Assembly: GCA_004102785.1 (NCBI GenBank)
Contig: SCEJ01000016.1
Location: 1-61,103, forward strand
Reading direction: 5' to 3'
Origin: Muribaculaceae bacterium Isolate-013 (NCI)
Lineage (GTDB): Bacteria; Bacteroidota; Bacteroidia; Bacteroidales; Muribaculaceae
Length of the DNA: 61,103 bases
Below, one piece after another: positions 49,084-57,278 of the stretch. Under the pieces are notes generated by a model that saw nothing but the letters and a program-made list of their open reading frames with translations, was not told where the DNA came from and searched no databases. The position numbers and the translations under genes were made by a program. Within the stretch, counting starts at the first letter, position 1. Each line of letters opens with the position of its first letter.

Positions 49084-50922
49084 TCAGACGGCCGGGTGCA
49101 GTTTCCGGTATTCGTCGCGGATAGTGTCGACTACATTGATAATATAGTCGCCGGTCTTTTCGAGCGTGGCCACTATATCCATGTAATATATACCCGACTG
49201 GTATTCGTAATGGCGGTCGTTGATGCTCTCCACGTTGCCGGTGCGCAACTGGTTGCGCAGGTTGTTTATCTCGCGCTCGCGGTTGTAGGAGGTGATGATG
49301 TCGTGCTCGTTCTGGGTCTCGGGGGTCTCAAGCAGACGCAGCATGTTGTGCATTGCCTTCTCCACATAGTCGAACATCAGGTCGATGTTCTTGTAGATTT
49401 CATCGTTGAACACGGCGTTGCCCTGCTGTTTGCGCAGCAGTATCTTCCCTACTCCGAGGAAGCAGTCGGCAATCGACTCAATCTCGGAGTCAATCGAGAG
49501 CATCGACGCTATGCGGCGCTTCGACTCGTTGGAGAGGCGCCCCTCGGCACAGCGGTTGAGGTAGTTGGCGATTTCAAGCTCCATGCGGTCGGAAATCTCC
49601 TCGTATTTCTCCAGCCGCGAATACCGCTGGTTGAAATCGTCGGAGCCGTCGCGGGCATGTACCAGCTCACGCGCCATGGGGAGCATCCGCGCCACACGCT
49701 CGGCGAAGACGAACATCTCCTTCTCGGCCTGGGCGATGTTGAGCTCGGAGGCCGAAAGGATACCGGAGGATATGAACTTGAGCTGGAACTCGTCGTCGCC
49801 GTGATGGCGGGCAGGCACAAGGAATTCCACCACTTTTACGTAGACTCCGGTGAGCCATATCATTATGGCGAGGTTGATGAGGTTGAAAACGGTGTGGAAT
49901 ATCGACAGGCCGAACGACACGCTCACCTGCATCCGGGCTATCATGGAGCGGTGGGAGAGCACCACGCCGTCGTCGGTGGGGAGCGATGAGGAATAGAGGC
50001 GGTTGTACATATCGGGATCGTTGGCCTTCAGGTCGTTGACATACTGGTAAAGCGCCGCAGGGTCGCCCTGGCCGATTTCCTCCGTAATCCAGGTGTTGAG
50101 GCCGACAAAGGGGAAGAACACCGCCAGCACCCACACCGTGCCGAGCACGTTGAAGAGGAGGTGGCCCATGGCGGTGCGCTTGGCCGCCACGTTTCCGCTC
50201 ATAGAGGCGAGCAGCGGCGTAATGGTGGTGCCGATATTGGAGCCGAGTATCAGGGCACATGCGAGGTCGAAGGTGATCCACCCTTTCGAGCACATAATCA
50301 GGGTGATGGCGAACATCGCCGCCGACGACTGGATAATCGTGGTGACCAGCATACCCACAAAAAGGAAAATCAGTACCGAGCCGAATCCCATCGAGGCATA
50401 ATGCTGGAGGAACTCGAACATCTCCGGATTGCTCTGAAGGTCGGGCACATATTTTGAAATCATGTCCAGACCCATGAAGAGGAAGGCGAAGCCGATGGTG
50501 AATTCGCCTATCGACTTTGTGCGGCTCTTCTTGGCGAAAAGCAGCGGCACGGCGATACCGATCAGCGGCAGGGCGAATGCCGAGATGTCGACTTTGAAGC
50601 CGAACAGTGCTATGATCCATGCCGTAAAGGTGGTGCCCACGTTGGCGCCGAATATCACCGCCATCGACTGCGCCAGGGTCATCAGACCGGCGTTCACGAA
50701 ACTCACCACCATCACAGTCGATGCCGATGAGCTCTGAATCAGTGCGGTAATGAAAAAGCCGGTGATTGTGCCGGTGAAGCGGTTGCGTGTCATGGCCGAC
50801 AGGATGTTGCGCAGCCTGTCGCCGGCCGCCTTCTGAAGGCCCTCACTCATCACCTTCATTCCGTAGAGGAAGAGGCCTACGGCTCCAAGGAGCCCGAGAA
50901 AGTCAAGTATGCTGTAATTCAT
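49084..50922 (-). CDS. Na/Pi cotransporter family protein with PhoU-like C-terminal domain
   Basis: A 612-residue inner-membrane phosphate cotransporter. Two inverted NptA repeats, each with the QSSSA motif (GFFITALIQSSSASTVMVVS and TTIIQSSAAMFAITLIM), in about ten TM helices up to residue 360; then a cytoplasmic helical PhoU-like region (about 400-600) with EELVHARDGSDDFN and YNREREINNLRNQLRTGNVE. It probably imports or exports phosphate and senses it through the PhoU part. The ATG at 50922 (MNYSILDFLGLLGAVGLF) is placed just before TM1 and follows the -7 box; an ATG at 51015 lies upstream of it. Confidence 0.92.
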   Translation of the reverse strand: MNYSILDFLGLLGAVGLFLYGMKVMSEGLQKAAGDRLRNILSAMTRNRFTGTITGFFITALIQSSSASTVMVVSFVNAGLMTLAQSMAVIFGANVGTTFTAWIIALFGFKVDISAFALPLIGIAVPLLFAKKSRTKSIGEFTIGFAFLFMGLDMISKYVPDLQSNPEMFEFLQHYASMGFGSVLIFLFVGMLVTTIIQSSAAMFAITLIMCSKGWITFDLACALILGSNIGTTITPLLASMSGNVAAKRTAMGHLLFNVLGTVWVLAVFFPFVGLNTWITEEIGQGDPAALYQYVNDLKANDPDMYNRLYSSSLPTDDGVVLSHRSMIARMQVSVSFGLSIFHTVFNLINLAIMIWLTGVYVKVVEFLVPARHHGDDEFQLKFISSGILSASELNIAQAEKEMFVFAERVARMLPMARELVHARDGSDDFNQRYSRLEKYEEISDRMELEIANYLNRCAEGRLSNESKRRIASMLSIDSEIESIADCFLGVGKILLRKQQGNAVFNDEIYKNIDLMFDYVEKAMHNMLRLLETPETQNEHDIITSYNREREINNLRNQLRTGNVESINDRHYEYQSGIYYMDIVATLEKTGDYIINVVDTIRDEYRKLHPAV

Positions 50923-50966
50923 CAGTGGGGAGGGAGGGGGACGTTTTCCGGCTCCCGGTCCGGCTG

Positions 50967-50974
50967 CAAAGTTA
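50967..50974 (-). promoter_or_regulatory. Na/Pi cotransporter operon promoter -7 box (TAACTTTG)
   Basis: Minus-strand TAnnTTTG with TTTG 22 bp further upstream (50997-51000); the leader to the ATG is about 40 nt. It may drive the whole run to yidD. Confidence 0.6.
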
Positions 50975-51111
50975 CGAAAACATTTCCTAAATTTCCCAAA
51001 AATAAAGCGATACACATGCTAAAATCGTGCCCGGCGCTGCCAAAACCGCCATGGGCGCCATATTTTCTCGGCGGCGCGGCGCGGCAGCGTCGCCATTCCG
51101 ATTATTTTAGC

Positions 51112-51119
51112 TAATTTTG
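51112..51119 (+). promoter_or_regulatory. Promoter -7 box (TAATTTTG) of the GT-C-like gene
   Basis: TAnnTTTG 25 nt before the ATG at 51145. Confidence 0.55.
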
Positions 51120-51144
51120 CAACCGAAAAATTTCCATCCGATTC

Positions 51145-52785
51145 ATGCTTCACAACCACGCGGACATAACGGCAGCGGGCCGCGCCGGCCGAATTGCGCG
51201 CGTCGCACTTGCCGTGGCGATTATCTTGGCGGCGGCTTTGCCCGGCTTCTGCCTGGCGCATTATGGCATAAACCCTACCGACGAGCCTTACCAGATGCTC
51301 AATGCGATGGACTACCGCAACAGCCCCCTGTCGGCCCTCACAAGCTATCTTTGCGGGCTCTTCGGCGAGGCCGTCGGATTCAGGTGGCTGTGGTTCCGCT
51401 ATCTTGCCGTAGCCCTGACCGACATCTCCATATTCGCCGCCGGCCTCTATGCCGCCCGCCGGAGCAACAGCCCCCGGGCCGTAATCGCAGCAACAGCCGC
51501 GGCGATGCTTTTCTCTGGACTGGTGCGGCCGCAGTTCAACGTTTTCGGCTGGGACTGCACCTCCACCCCGCTTGTGGTACTTACCCTGATATTACTGTGT
51601 GAATATATACGTCGGCCATCAGCCCTGCTGATGGCCGCCACGGCCGTGGCGGCAGCTCTCACCGTGATGATGCGCCTGCCCAATATCGTGATAATACCGA
51701 TGGCGGCAGGACTGATTGGAGCTGCCCGCCAACGCGACGGCGCGCGCCACGCCGCGGCATTCACCATCCTGGCGCTACTGCTGTGCCTGCTCACGGCCAC
51801 ACTCCTTTACGGCTCGCCGCAGGCGTTTGCCGTGAGCCTGGCCGCCAACATCACCACCCAGCACACCATAAAGAGCCTCATGGTGCTATATGCCGTTGAC
51901 GGCTCGCGCGAGCTGATTCTCATACTGGCGTTCATAAGCATCGTCCGGATTACAGAATATATCGCCGGCACCACGCCCGGACGCGCCACAGCCATAGCCG
52001 TCGGCCTGTCGGCATCGCTTTTCATCGCGCTGCATTTCACTTCCGACTTTGTCAACACGATCTACTACGCCTCATCGGCCCTGATGGCCGGGCTTCTGTA
52101 TGCCCTGGCCACCTTCCGCCGCCGGCACATGCGTCGGAGCTTCCTTGTGGCCACCGCGGTGATTCTGCTGAGTTTCACCATAGTGGCCGGCAGCAACCTC
52201 GGTGTGCGCAAAATCATATGCTGGCCCGTGGTGCCTTTCGCCGCGGCGATGCTGCTGCGCCTGGCGCCCGGCCGTAAAATCCTGACATACTGCCTCATGG
52301 CCGGCATACCACTGTTGTTTCAGATGACCATCGTCACCTTCAGGGATGGTTTTCTCGACGCCGGGGTCAGCGACGCGGTGTGCCGGGTGGAGAACGGCCC
52401 CGCCCGCGGGCTGCATACCACCCCGGAACGGCGGACGCTCATCAACGATATAATGCGGATAAAGGAGACAGCCCCGGCCGGAGGGGAGATTATGACACTG
52501 TGCGAGGGGCCCGAGCGCTTCCTCTATGAATATCTCACCGGGCAACGCAACCCTCTGACCGCCCATGAATGGACGGCCACCACACTGTTTGACGACGAGC
52601 GGTTCATCCGTCAGGTCGACGCCCGCATCGCCGACGCCGAAGCTCCGGTCACCGTGGTATATGTGCACCGCTACGGCGACACCGCCTCACGGCTCCGTCA
52701 ATACCTCGACAGCACCTGCCGTGAGGTGTGGCGCAACGCCTCATTCACAGTCTATGACTATTCTCCGCACGGGGGCAAGAACTGA
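51145..52785 (+). CDS. Polytopic membrane protein, GT-C glycosyltransferase-like
   Basis: A 546-residue protein with about eleven TM helices and a C-terminal soluble domain (about 415-546). The first extracytoplasmic loop has HYGINPTDEPYQMLNAMDY, with an acidic Asp-Glu pair in the position used by lipid-linked-sugar transferases of the GT-C fold (PMT/ArnT types). The C-terminal part carries EPGxE-like segments (AGGEIMTLCEGPERFLYEYL). I do not recognise a precise family; an extracytoplasmic glycosyltransferase using polyprenyl-phosphate sugars is the best guess. Monocistronic, separated from the LysM run by a G8 tract and a new promoter. Confidence 0.65.
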   Translation: MLHNHADITAAGRAGRIARVALAVAIILAAALPGFCLAHYGINPTDEPYQMLNAMDYRNSPLSALTSYLCGLFGEAVGFRWLWFRYLAVALTDISIFAAGLYAARRSNSPRAVIAATAAAMLFSGLVRPQFNVFGWDCTSTPLVVLTLILLCEYIRRPSALLMAATAVAAALTVMMRLPNIVIIPMAAGLIGAARQRDGARHAAAFTILALLLCLLTATLLYGSPQAFAVSLAANITTQHTIKSLMVLYAVDGSRELILILAFISIVRITEYIAGTTPGRATAIAVGLSASLFIALHFTSDFVNTIYYASSALMAGLLYALATFRRRHMRRSFLVATAVILLSFTIVAGSNLGVRKIICWPVVPFAAAMLLRLAPGRKILTYCLMAGIPLLFQMTIVTFRDGFLDAGVSDAVCRVENGPARGLHTTPERRTLINDIMRIKETAPAGGEIMTLCEGPERFLYEYLTGQRNPLTAHEWTATTLFDDERFIRQVDARIADAEAPVTVVYVHRYGDTASRLRQYLDSTCREVWRNASFTVYDYSPHGGKN

Positions 52786-52828
52786 AAGAGTAAAATATAG
52801 CACTTTTAATTAACATAATTTAACGATT

Positions 52829-52836
52829 GGGGGGGG
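52829..52836 (+). repeat. G8 homopolymer in promoter spacer
   Basis: Eight consecutive G occupy the place where a -33 element would sit relative to TAATTTTG at 52856-52863 (expected 52832-52835). Similar 8-base G/C tracts occur at 35784-35791 and 57271-57278. Confidence 0.8.
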
Positions 52837-52855
52837 TAAAAAGTTAAGTTTTGTG

Positions 52856-52863
52856 TAATTTTG
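52856..52863 (+). promoter_or_regulatory. LysM cluster promoter -7 box (TAATTTTG)
   Basis: TAnnTTTG 51 nt before the first LysM gene. No TTTG at -33; a G8 tract is there instead, so promoter strength could vary with tract length or depend on an activator. Confidence 0.55.
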
Positions 52864-52914
52864 CATGTTGATAAGGCTTATTTTCATAAAACCAGGCCTT
52901 TGTTAACCAACGCT

Positions 52915-53649
52915 ATGAAAAAAATCATTATCCTTTTCCTTTTATTGGCTGCCATCAGCTCGACAGCTTCAGCCCAGCTCTGGAACCGCGGCTCCAAAAA
53001 CGATATAATAATGCTGCGCGACGGCTCCTCGGTCGAGGCCAAGATACAGCAGATCAGCGGCAAGTCGGTGAAATTTAAAAACGAGACATCGGGTGTGAAA
53101 CTCGACGAGCTCCCGGTGACCGACATCTACATGATAAAATACGCCAAACGTGGCAACGTGTTCTTCACCAAGGAGGGGAACCGCAAGACAGGTGAGGTGA
53201 ACGAAGCCGACTCGCGCGCCACGCTGATCTACACCACCGACTACCGCGAGATTCCGGCCTATGACCTGGAGTTCGACGTAGACAAAATCATCTACCGCTC
53301 GCAGAAAGCCGACAAGAAGAACACGCAGCCGGCGCGGCACGTGCTGGGGCTCTTCCAGGTGTTCATGATTATCTACCCCGACGGCACCTCGGAGATTGTG
53401 ACCGAACTCGATAAAGTGCCCTCCTACACCGAGCCCGAGCAGCAGACGGCCGCCGCCCGGCAGGAAGAACTGCTGAAAGTGGTGTTTCACGCCGTGCGCC
53501 AGGGGGAGACACTTCAGGCCATAGCCGACCGCTACGATGTGACCCCCGAGCAGATTGTGGAGTGGAACGAACTGCCCGCAACCACCAAAGCCGCCTCGCG
53601 CCTCAAGCCGGGCCAGCAACTGATGATCTATGTGAAAAACATTGAATAA
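52915..53649 (+). CDS. Secreted protein with C-terminal LysM domain
   Basis: A 244-residue exported protein (signal peptide KKIIILFLLLAAISSTASAQ). Residues 25-150 form a beta-rich domain beginning NDIIMLRDGSSVEAKIQQIS, resembling secreted domains that occur in many Bacteroidales but without an assigned role. Residues about 195-243 are a LysM (HAVRQGETLQAIADRYDVTP then LKPGQQLMIYV), so it should bind peptidoglycan or another GlcNAc polymer. First gene of a four-gene envelope run; 9 nt before the lipoprotein gene. The ATG at 52915 gives a clean signal peptide. Confidence 0.83.
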   Translation: MKKIIILFLLLAAISSTASAQLWNRGSKNDIIMLRDGSSVEAKIQQISGKSVKFKNETSGVKLDELPVTDIYMIKYAKRGNVFFTKEGNRKTGEVNEADSRATLIYTTDYREIPAYDLEFDVDKIIYRSQKADKKNTQPARHVLGLFQVFMIIYPDGTSEIVTELDKVPSYTEPEQQTAAARQEELLKVVFHAVRQGETLQAIADRYDVTPEQIVEWNELPATTKAASRLKPGQQLMIYVKNIE

Positions 53650-53658
53650 ACCCCGTTC

Positions 53659-54540
53659 ATGAGACTCTCAGCACTCACAGCGCCGCTGCTCATGGCTGCA
53701 GCGGCCGCAATGACAGCATGCAGCGGAACGGGAAACTCCGAGGTGATACGCGTGGTGAGCGAACGCGACTCGCTGCGCCAGGTTACCGCCATGCAGGAAC
53801 GCCGCCTGGCTCAGATCAACGACGTGATGACTACCCTGGGGGAGGCCCTCGACTCTGTACAGCAGCAGGAACACCTCCTCTTCCTCAACCCCTCGGGCGA
53901 AGGCACAGCCTCGCGCGCCGACGCGCTCAACAACCTCAACCGCTTCGAGACGGTGCTCCGCGCACAGCAGCGCCACATCGACGACCTTGAGAAAAAACTC
54001 GCCGAAGCCAATACTGACACACCCGACAACGCCCCCTCGCCGCAGGCCGAGACTCTCATCGCCAACCTGCGTCAGCAGCTCAGCCAGAAGGACGAGATGA
54101 TAGCCCAACTGCGCACACAGCTCGAAGCAAAGGATGTTGACATCACGCGCCTGCGCTCCATGGTGGCCACACAGCAGAACCAGATAGCACAGCTCGGCGA
54201 AGCCAACAAACGCTACACCGAAGCGCTGACACGCTCGTCGGATATGGCCAACCGCGCCTTCGTGGCAATCGACACCAAAAAGAAACTTGAAGCCGACGGC
54301 ATCATCCGCAAAGGAAAGATACAGACACGCGACGCCCTGGACCGCAGCAAGTTCCGCCAGGTGGATATACGCAAGTTCACCGAAATAACCTTCGATGCCA
54401 AAAAGCCCAAAGTCCTCACAAGCGCCCCTCAGAGCACATATACACTCACCACCGACGGCAAAGGCAAATTCATCCTCCACATAACCAACCCGGCCGAATT
54501 CTGGTCAATCTCAAACTTCCTCGTAATCCAGACCCAATAA
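53659..54540 (+). CDS. Coiled-coil lipoprotein
   Basis: A 293-residue protein with a lipoprotein signal peptide (LLMAAAAAMTAC, lipidated Cys21, followed by SGTGN). Residues about 30-190 are long coiled coil (SERDSLRQVTAMQERRLAQI, RAQQRHIDDLEKKLAEAN, IAQLRTQLEAKDVDITRLRS). A conserved C-terminal domain (KKLEADGIIRKGKIQTRDAL, then FRQVDIRKFTEI and FILHITNPAEFWSISNF) resembles uncharacterised Bacteroidales lipoproteins. It is probably anchored in a membrane and spans periplasmic distance. Sandwiched between two LysM genes with 9 and 8 nt spacing, so it is likely a functional partner. Confidence 0.82.
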   Translation: MRLSALTAPLLMAAAAAMTACSGTGNSEVIRVVSERDSLRQVTAMQERRLAQINDVMTTLGEALDSVQQQEHLLFLNPSGEGTASRADALNNLNRFETVLRAQQRHIDDLEKKLAEANTDTPDNAPSPQAETLIANLRQQLSQKDEMIAQLRTQLEAKDVDITRLRSMVATQQNQIAQLGEANKRYTEALTRSSDMANRAFVAIDTKKKLEADGIIRKGKIQTRDALDRSKFRQVDIRKFTEITFDAKKPKVLTSAPQSTYTLTTDGKGKFILHITNPAEFWSISNFLVIQTQ

Positions 54541-54548
54541 ACCGCTCT

Positions 54549-56204
54549 ATGCCCATGAAAGCCATACGACATGCATCCGCGGCGCTTGCAGCACTCGCCA
54601 TATGCGCTCCTCTGCTCACCGCACGCACCTACATCGTGGAACGTGGAGACACCTGGGAACTGATTGCCCGCAAATGGGGAGTACACACCGACGCCCTCAA
54701 GGCTGCGAATCCCGCCATGCCCGAAGTTTTCATGGGGCTGGAAATCAATCTGCCGGACAACAGCGCCTCCACCCCGGAGCCAAACACCACAATCGCCTCC
54801 TACGAACGCTACGACCGACTGATAGAGTCTGCCGAGCACGCTCTTGCCCGCAAAGACTATGCCGCTGCACACTCCAATCTTTCTTTGGCCATGAACCGAC
54901 GCGGAAGCACTACATCGCGTCTCGCATACCTCTACGCGCAGAGCTGTGAAGGTACTGACCATTACGTTGAAGCCCTTGAAAATTACGGCCAGGCTGCACG
55001 CCTCTTTAACAACGGAGACCGCACCATGACCTCTGAGCAGCTAATGGCTGTGAATGATGACATGGAGCGGGTGCTCCCCATGGCGCAGAAACAAGCCGAA
55101 GAAGAGGAGATACGCCGCCGGCAGGAAGCGGTGCGGCTTGAGAACGAGCGCATACGGCGTGCAGCCGCTGAAGCAGAGAAAAAACGCCGCCGCTCAGAAT
55201 TCTGGGGCAATCTCGGCATGGGGCTGCTCCAGGGACTCGCCGCAGGGATGCAGGCCGCATCCGGGAACATGGGATACGGCAACACCTGGAGTGCTCCATC
55301 AATGAACACCGGCGGAATGACTGCATTCGCGCCTAACGCAACGTTGGCCTCGGCCGGAATAACAATCCCCGCCTCACTTGACATCTCGCAGTGGAATCCG
55401 TCAATGTTCCAGATGCAGATTACCTACGATGCCAACGGCAACCCCATGTATTCCAATCCCGGCATGGCTGCCATGATGCGGCAAATGAGCCAGGATGTAG
55501 GCAACTACGCAGCCGCAACCGGAGCAAGTATAGGTGGTGCACAAGGCAATTACCTCACCCAACTGGCTGCCGCAAACACAGGATGGACAGAATCACAGGC
55601 CAGGTGGGCAGAAACGCCTCACTACGCACCCACCCAAGAAGATATTGACGAGCAACGACGAATCTCCGCACAGGCATCAAAGGATTTCCGGGAATCACTG
55701 ACCGCCGGAAAGGACAACCTTGAAAACATAAAAAATTACAACAACATAAAATACAATACATCAGCGTCAACCGGCTCTACCACAACGACCTCTCCGTCAG
55801 CAGGCTCATCAAGCAGCCCGGCAACATCAGGAACATCCCGAACGACAACGACAAAGCCGACAGAACCGGCCACATACTCATCAGCAAGGAATACCGGCAA
55901 CGGCTCCGCCTCAGGCAATAACACAAAAAAATCGGAGGAAGAATTCGACGCACACCGCAACGACAAGAACGGGCGACTGAACGCAGACTCCGACTCCTTC
56001 ACTTACATAAAACGGGTAAACCTGGCGCGACGCGACGGCGATAAATTCCGGGTAGAACATACAAATATCGAACTTTACAAAAAAGGTGCCGGCTACTTCA
56101 TCAAGATGGGTGACATCTTCTACCGCGCAGAAAGCACCCATACCTCTGCCGGCTACAATATGCGTATCGTAAAAGGCCACACGGCATACTTCTTCAGAAA
56201 ATAA
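54549..56204 (+). CDS. Secreted LysM protein with TPR-like, coiled-coil and low-complexity regions
   Basis: A 551-residue exported protein; signal peptide IRHASAALAALAICAPLLTA. N-terminal LysM at about 28-70 (YIVERGDTWELIARKWGVHT), a TPR-like helical region at 85-175 (ERYDRLIESAEHALARKDYA), and a charged coiled coil at 175-215 (EEEEIRRRQEAVRLENERIR). A Gly/Met/Asn-rich segment follows at 218-330, a Ser/Thr-rich linker at 395-460, and a compact C-terminal domain (FTYIKRVNLARRDGDKFRVE, KKGAGYFIKMGDIFYRAEST). Codon use is less GC-biased than that of its neighbours. No enzymatic motif seen; a structural, peptidoglycan-bound scaffold is plausible. Confidence 0.8.
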   Translation: MPMKAIRHASAALAALAICAPLLTARTYIVERGDTWELIARKWGVHTDALKAANPAMPEVFMGLEINLPDNSASTPEPNTTIASYERYDRLIESAEHALARKDYAAAHSNLSLAMNRRGSTTSRLAYLYAQSCEGTDHYVEALENYGQAARLFNNGDRTMTSEQLMAVNDDMERVLPMAQKQAEEEEIRRRQEAVRLENERIRRAAAEAEKKRRRSEFWGNLGMGLLQGLAAGMQAASGNMGYGNTWSAPSMNTGGMTAFAPNATLASAGITIPASLDISQWNPSMFQMQITYDANGNPMYSNPGMAAMMRQMSQDVGNYAAATGASIGGAQGNYLTQLAAANTGWTESQARWAETPHYAPTQEDIDEQRRISAQASKDFRESLTAGKDNLENIKNYNNIKYNTSASTGSTTTTSPSAGSSSSPATSGTSRTTTTKPTEPATYSSARNTGNGSASGNNTKKSEEEFDAHRNDKNGRLNADSDSFTYIKRVNLARRDGDKFRVEHTNIELYKKGAGYFIKMGDIFYRAESTHTSAGYNMRIVKGHTAYFFRK

Positions 56205-56276
56205 AATCTTACAGACAGAGCCCCTCAGGCTTACCCCACTAACAACTTTAAACCACCACCTGCCAATCTTATCAAT

Positions 56277-57083
56277 ATGAAACTCCTGAAACAAATCAGA
56301 ACGGCGATATTCATAATTGTTGCGTTAACGGCCGCCTCATCGGCCGGCGCCGAGACACGCCATATTCTCGAGCGGGGCGAAACCCTCGAATCGGTAGCGA
56401 AAAAATATGGCATCACCACCGAACAGATAATAGCCCTCAACCCCGATGCCAAAAGCTTCACCTACGTGGGGATGGAACTGATAATACCCGAAACGGCAAC
56501 CACCCGTAGTGACAGCGCGGCAGCAGCATCGACAGGCACCGCTGCCACGCCGGCTCCCGTAGCCGTAAGCTCCGGCAACACCTATTCATACACGGCAACC
56601 CCGCAGACCTCAGCCTCTCAAACCATCTCCCAGAGCGCGCCCTATGCCCCCGAGCCCGAGCGCACCATATTCAACATGAACGCAAGTATCAACTACTATT
56701 ACGCATTTACCGGCAGCGGGGGCGACTTCAAGACCCGGAGCGCCTACGGCCTCAGTATTGAAGGTGCATCAAATCTCACCGAATATTTCGGCGCCGGCCT
56801 GTTTTTCGCCGGCAACGCCAACTACGGCCTGGTTGACAGCGGCGGCATAGGCTTCGCCATAGGGCCCACCGCCATGCTGGCGTTCAATTCCTCGCGCACC
56901 GTGGGTCTGAGCCTCCCCCTCTGCGTCGGCCTCGCTTACACTGACAAAACCTACTGGAGCTTTATAACCGTGCCCCATCTCACTGCCGTTTTCAACCGCG
57001 TAGTGGCATCGCTCGGCTGCAGCGTAAACGTAGCCTCGGTCACCTCCGCCTCCCTCTACATCGGCCTCGGCTACCAGTTCTGA
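56277..57083 (+). CDS. LysM protein with C-terminal outer-membrane beta-barrel
   Basis: A 268-residue exported protein; signal peptide KQIRTAIFIIVALTAASSAG. LysM at about 28-68 (HILERGETLESVAKKYGITT then YVGMELIIPE), a Ser/Thr/Ala-rich linker at 70-120, then an eight-strand OmpX/OmpA-like barrel at about 125-268 with alternating hydrophobic strands (SINYYYAFTGSGGDFKTRSA, GAGLFFAGNANYGLVDSGGI) and a terminal LGYQF, the aromatic C-terminus recognised by the Bam machinery. It would tie the outer membrane to peptidoglycan through LysM, replacing the OmpA-type arrangement. Last gene of the cluster, 72 nt after the preceding one. Confidence 0.82.
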   Translation: MKLLKQIRTAIFIIVALTAASSAGAETRHILERGETLESVAKKYGITTEQIIALNPDAKSFTYVGMELIIPETATTRSDSAAAASTGTAATPAPVAVSSGNTYSYTATPQTSASQTISQSAPYAPEPERTIFNMNASINYYYAFTGSGGDFKTRSAYGLSIEGASNLTEYFGAGLFFAGNANYGLVDSGGIGFAIGPTAMLAFNSSRTVGLSLPLCVGLAYTDKTYWSFITVPHLTAVFNRVVASLGCSVNVASVTSASLYIGLGYQF

Positions 57084-57189
57084 CCCATCCCACCATATAA
57101 CTGATAATTAACATAATGCATTATCAGATATACTGGGCCGACGCCAGATAGACCGATCACGGCATAGGAATAAACTACTGAAAAATTAC

Positions 57190-57242
57190 GCGGAGTATCA
57201 GAAAATCCATCTCGGATAATCTGATACTCCGCTGTATATTTT
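57190..57242. terminator. Terminator between the LysM cluster and M16 peptidase
   Basis: A 12-bp stem GCGGAGTATCAG/CTGATACTCCGC (57190-57201 and 57221-57232) followed by TGTATATTTT; on the other strand an A/T-rich flank suits convergent termination. Confidence 0.8.
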
Positions 57243-57278
57243 GAGAACCCGCTTGTGGCGATGTAGCAGAGGGGGGGG

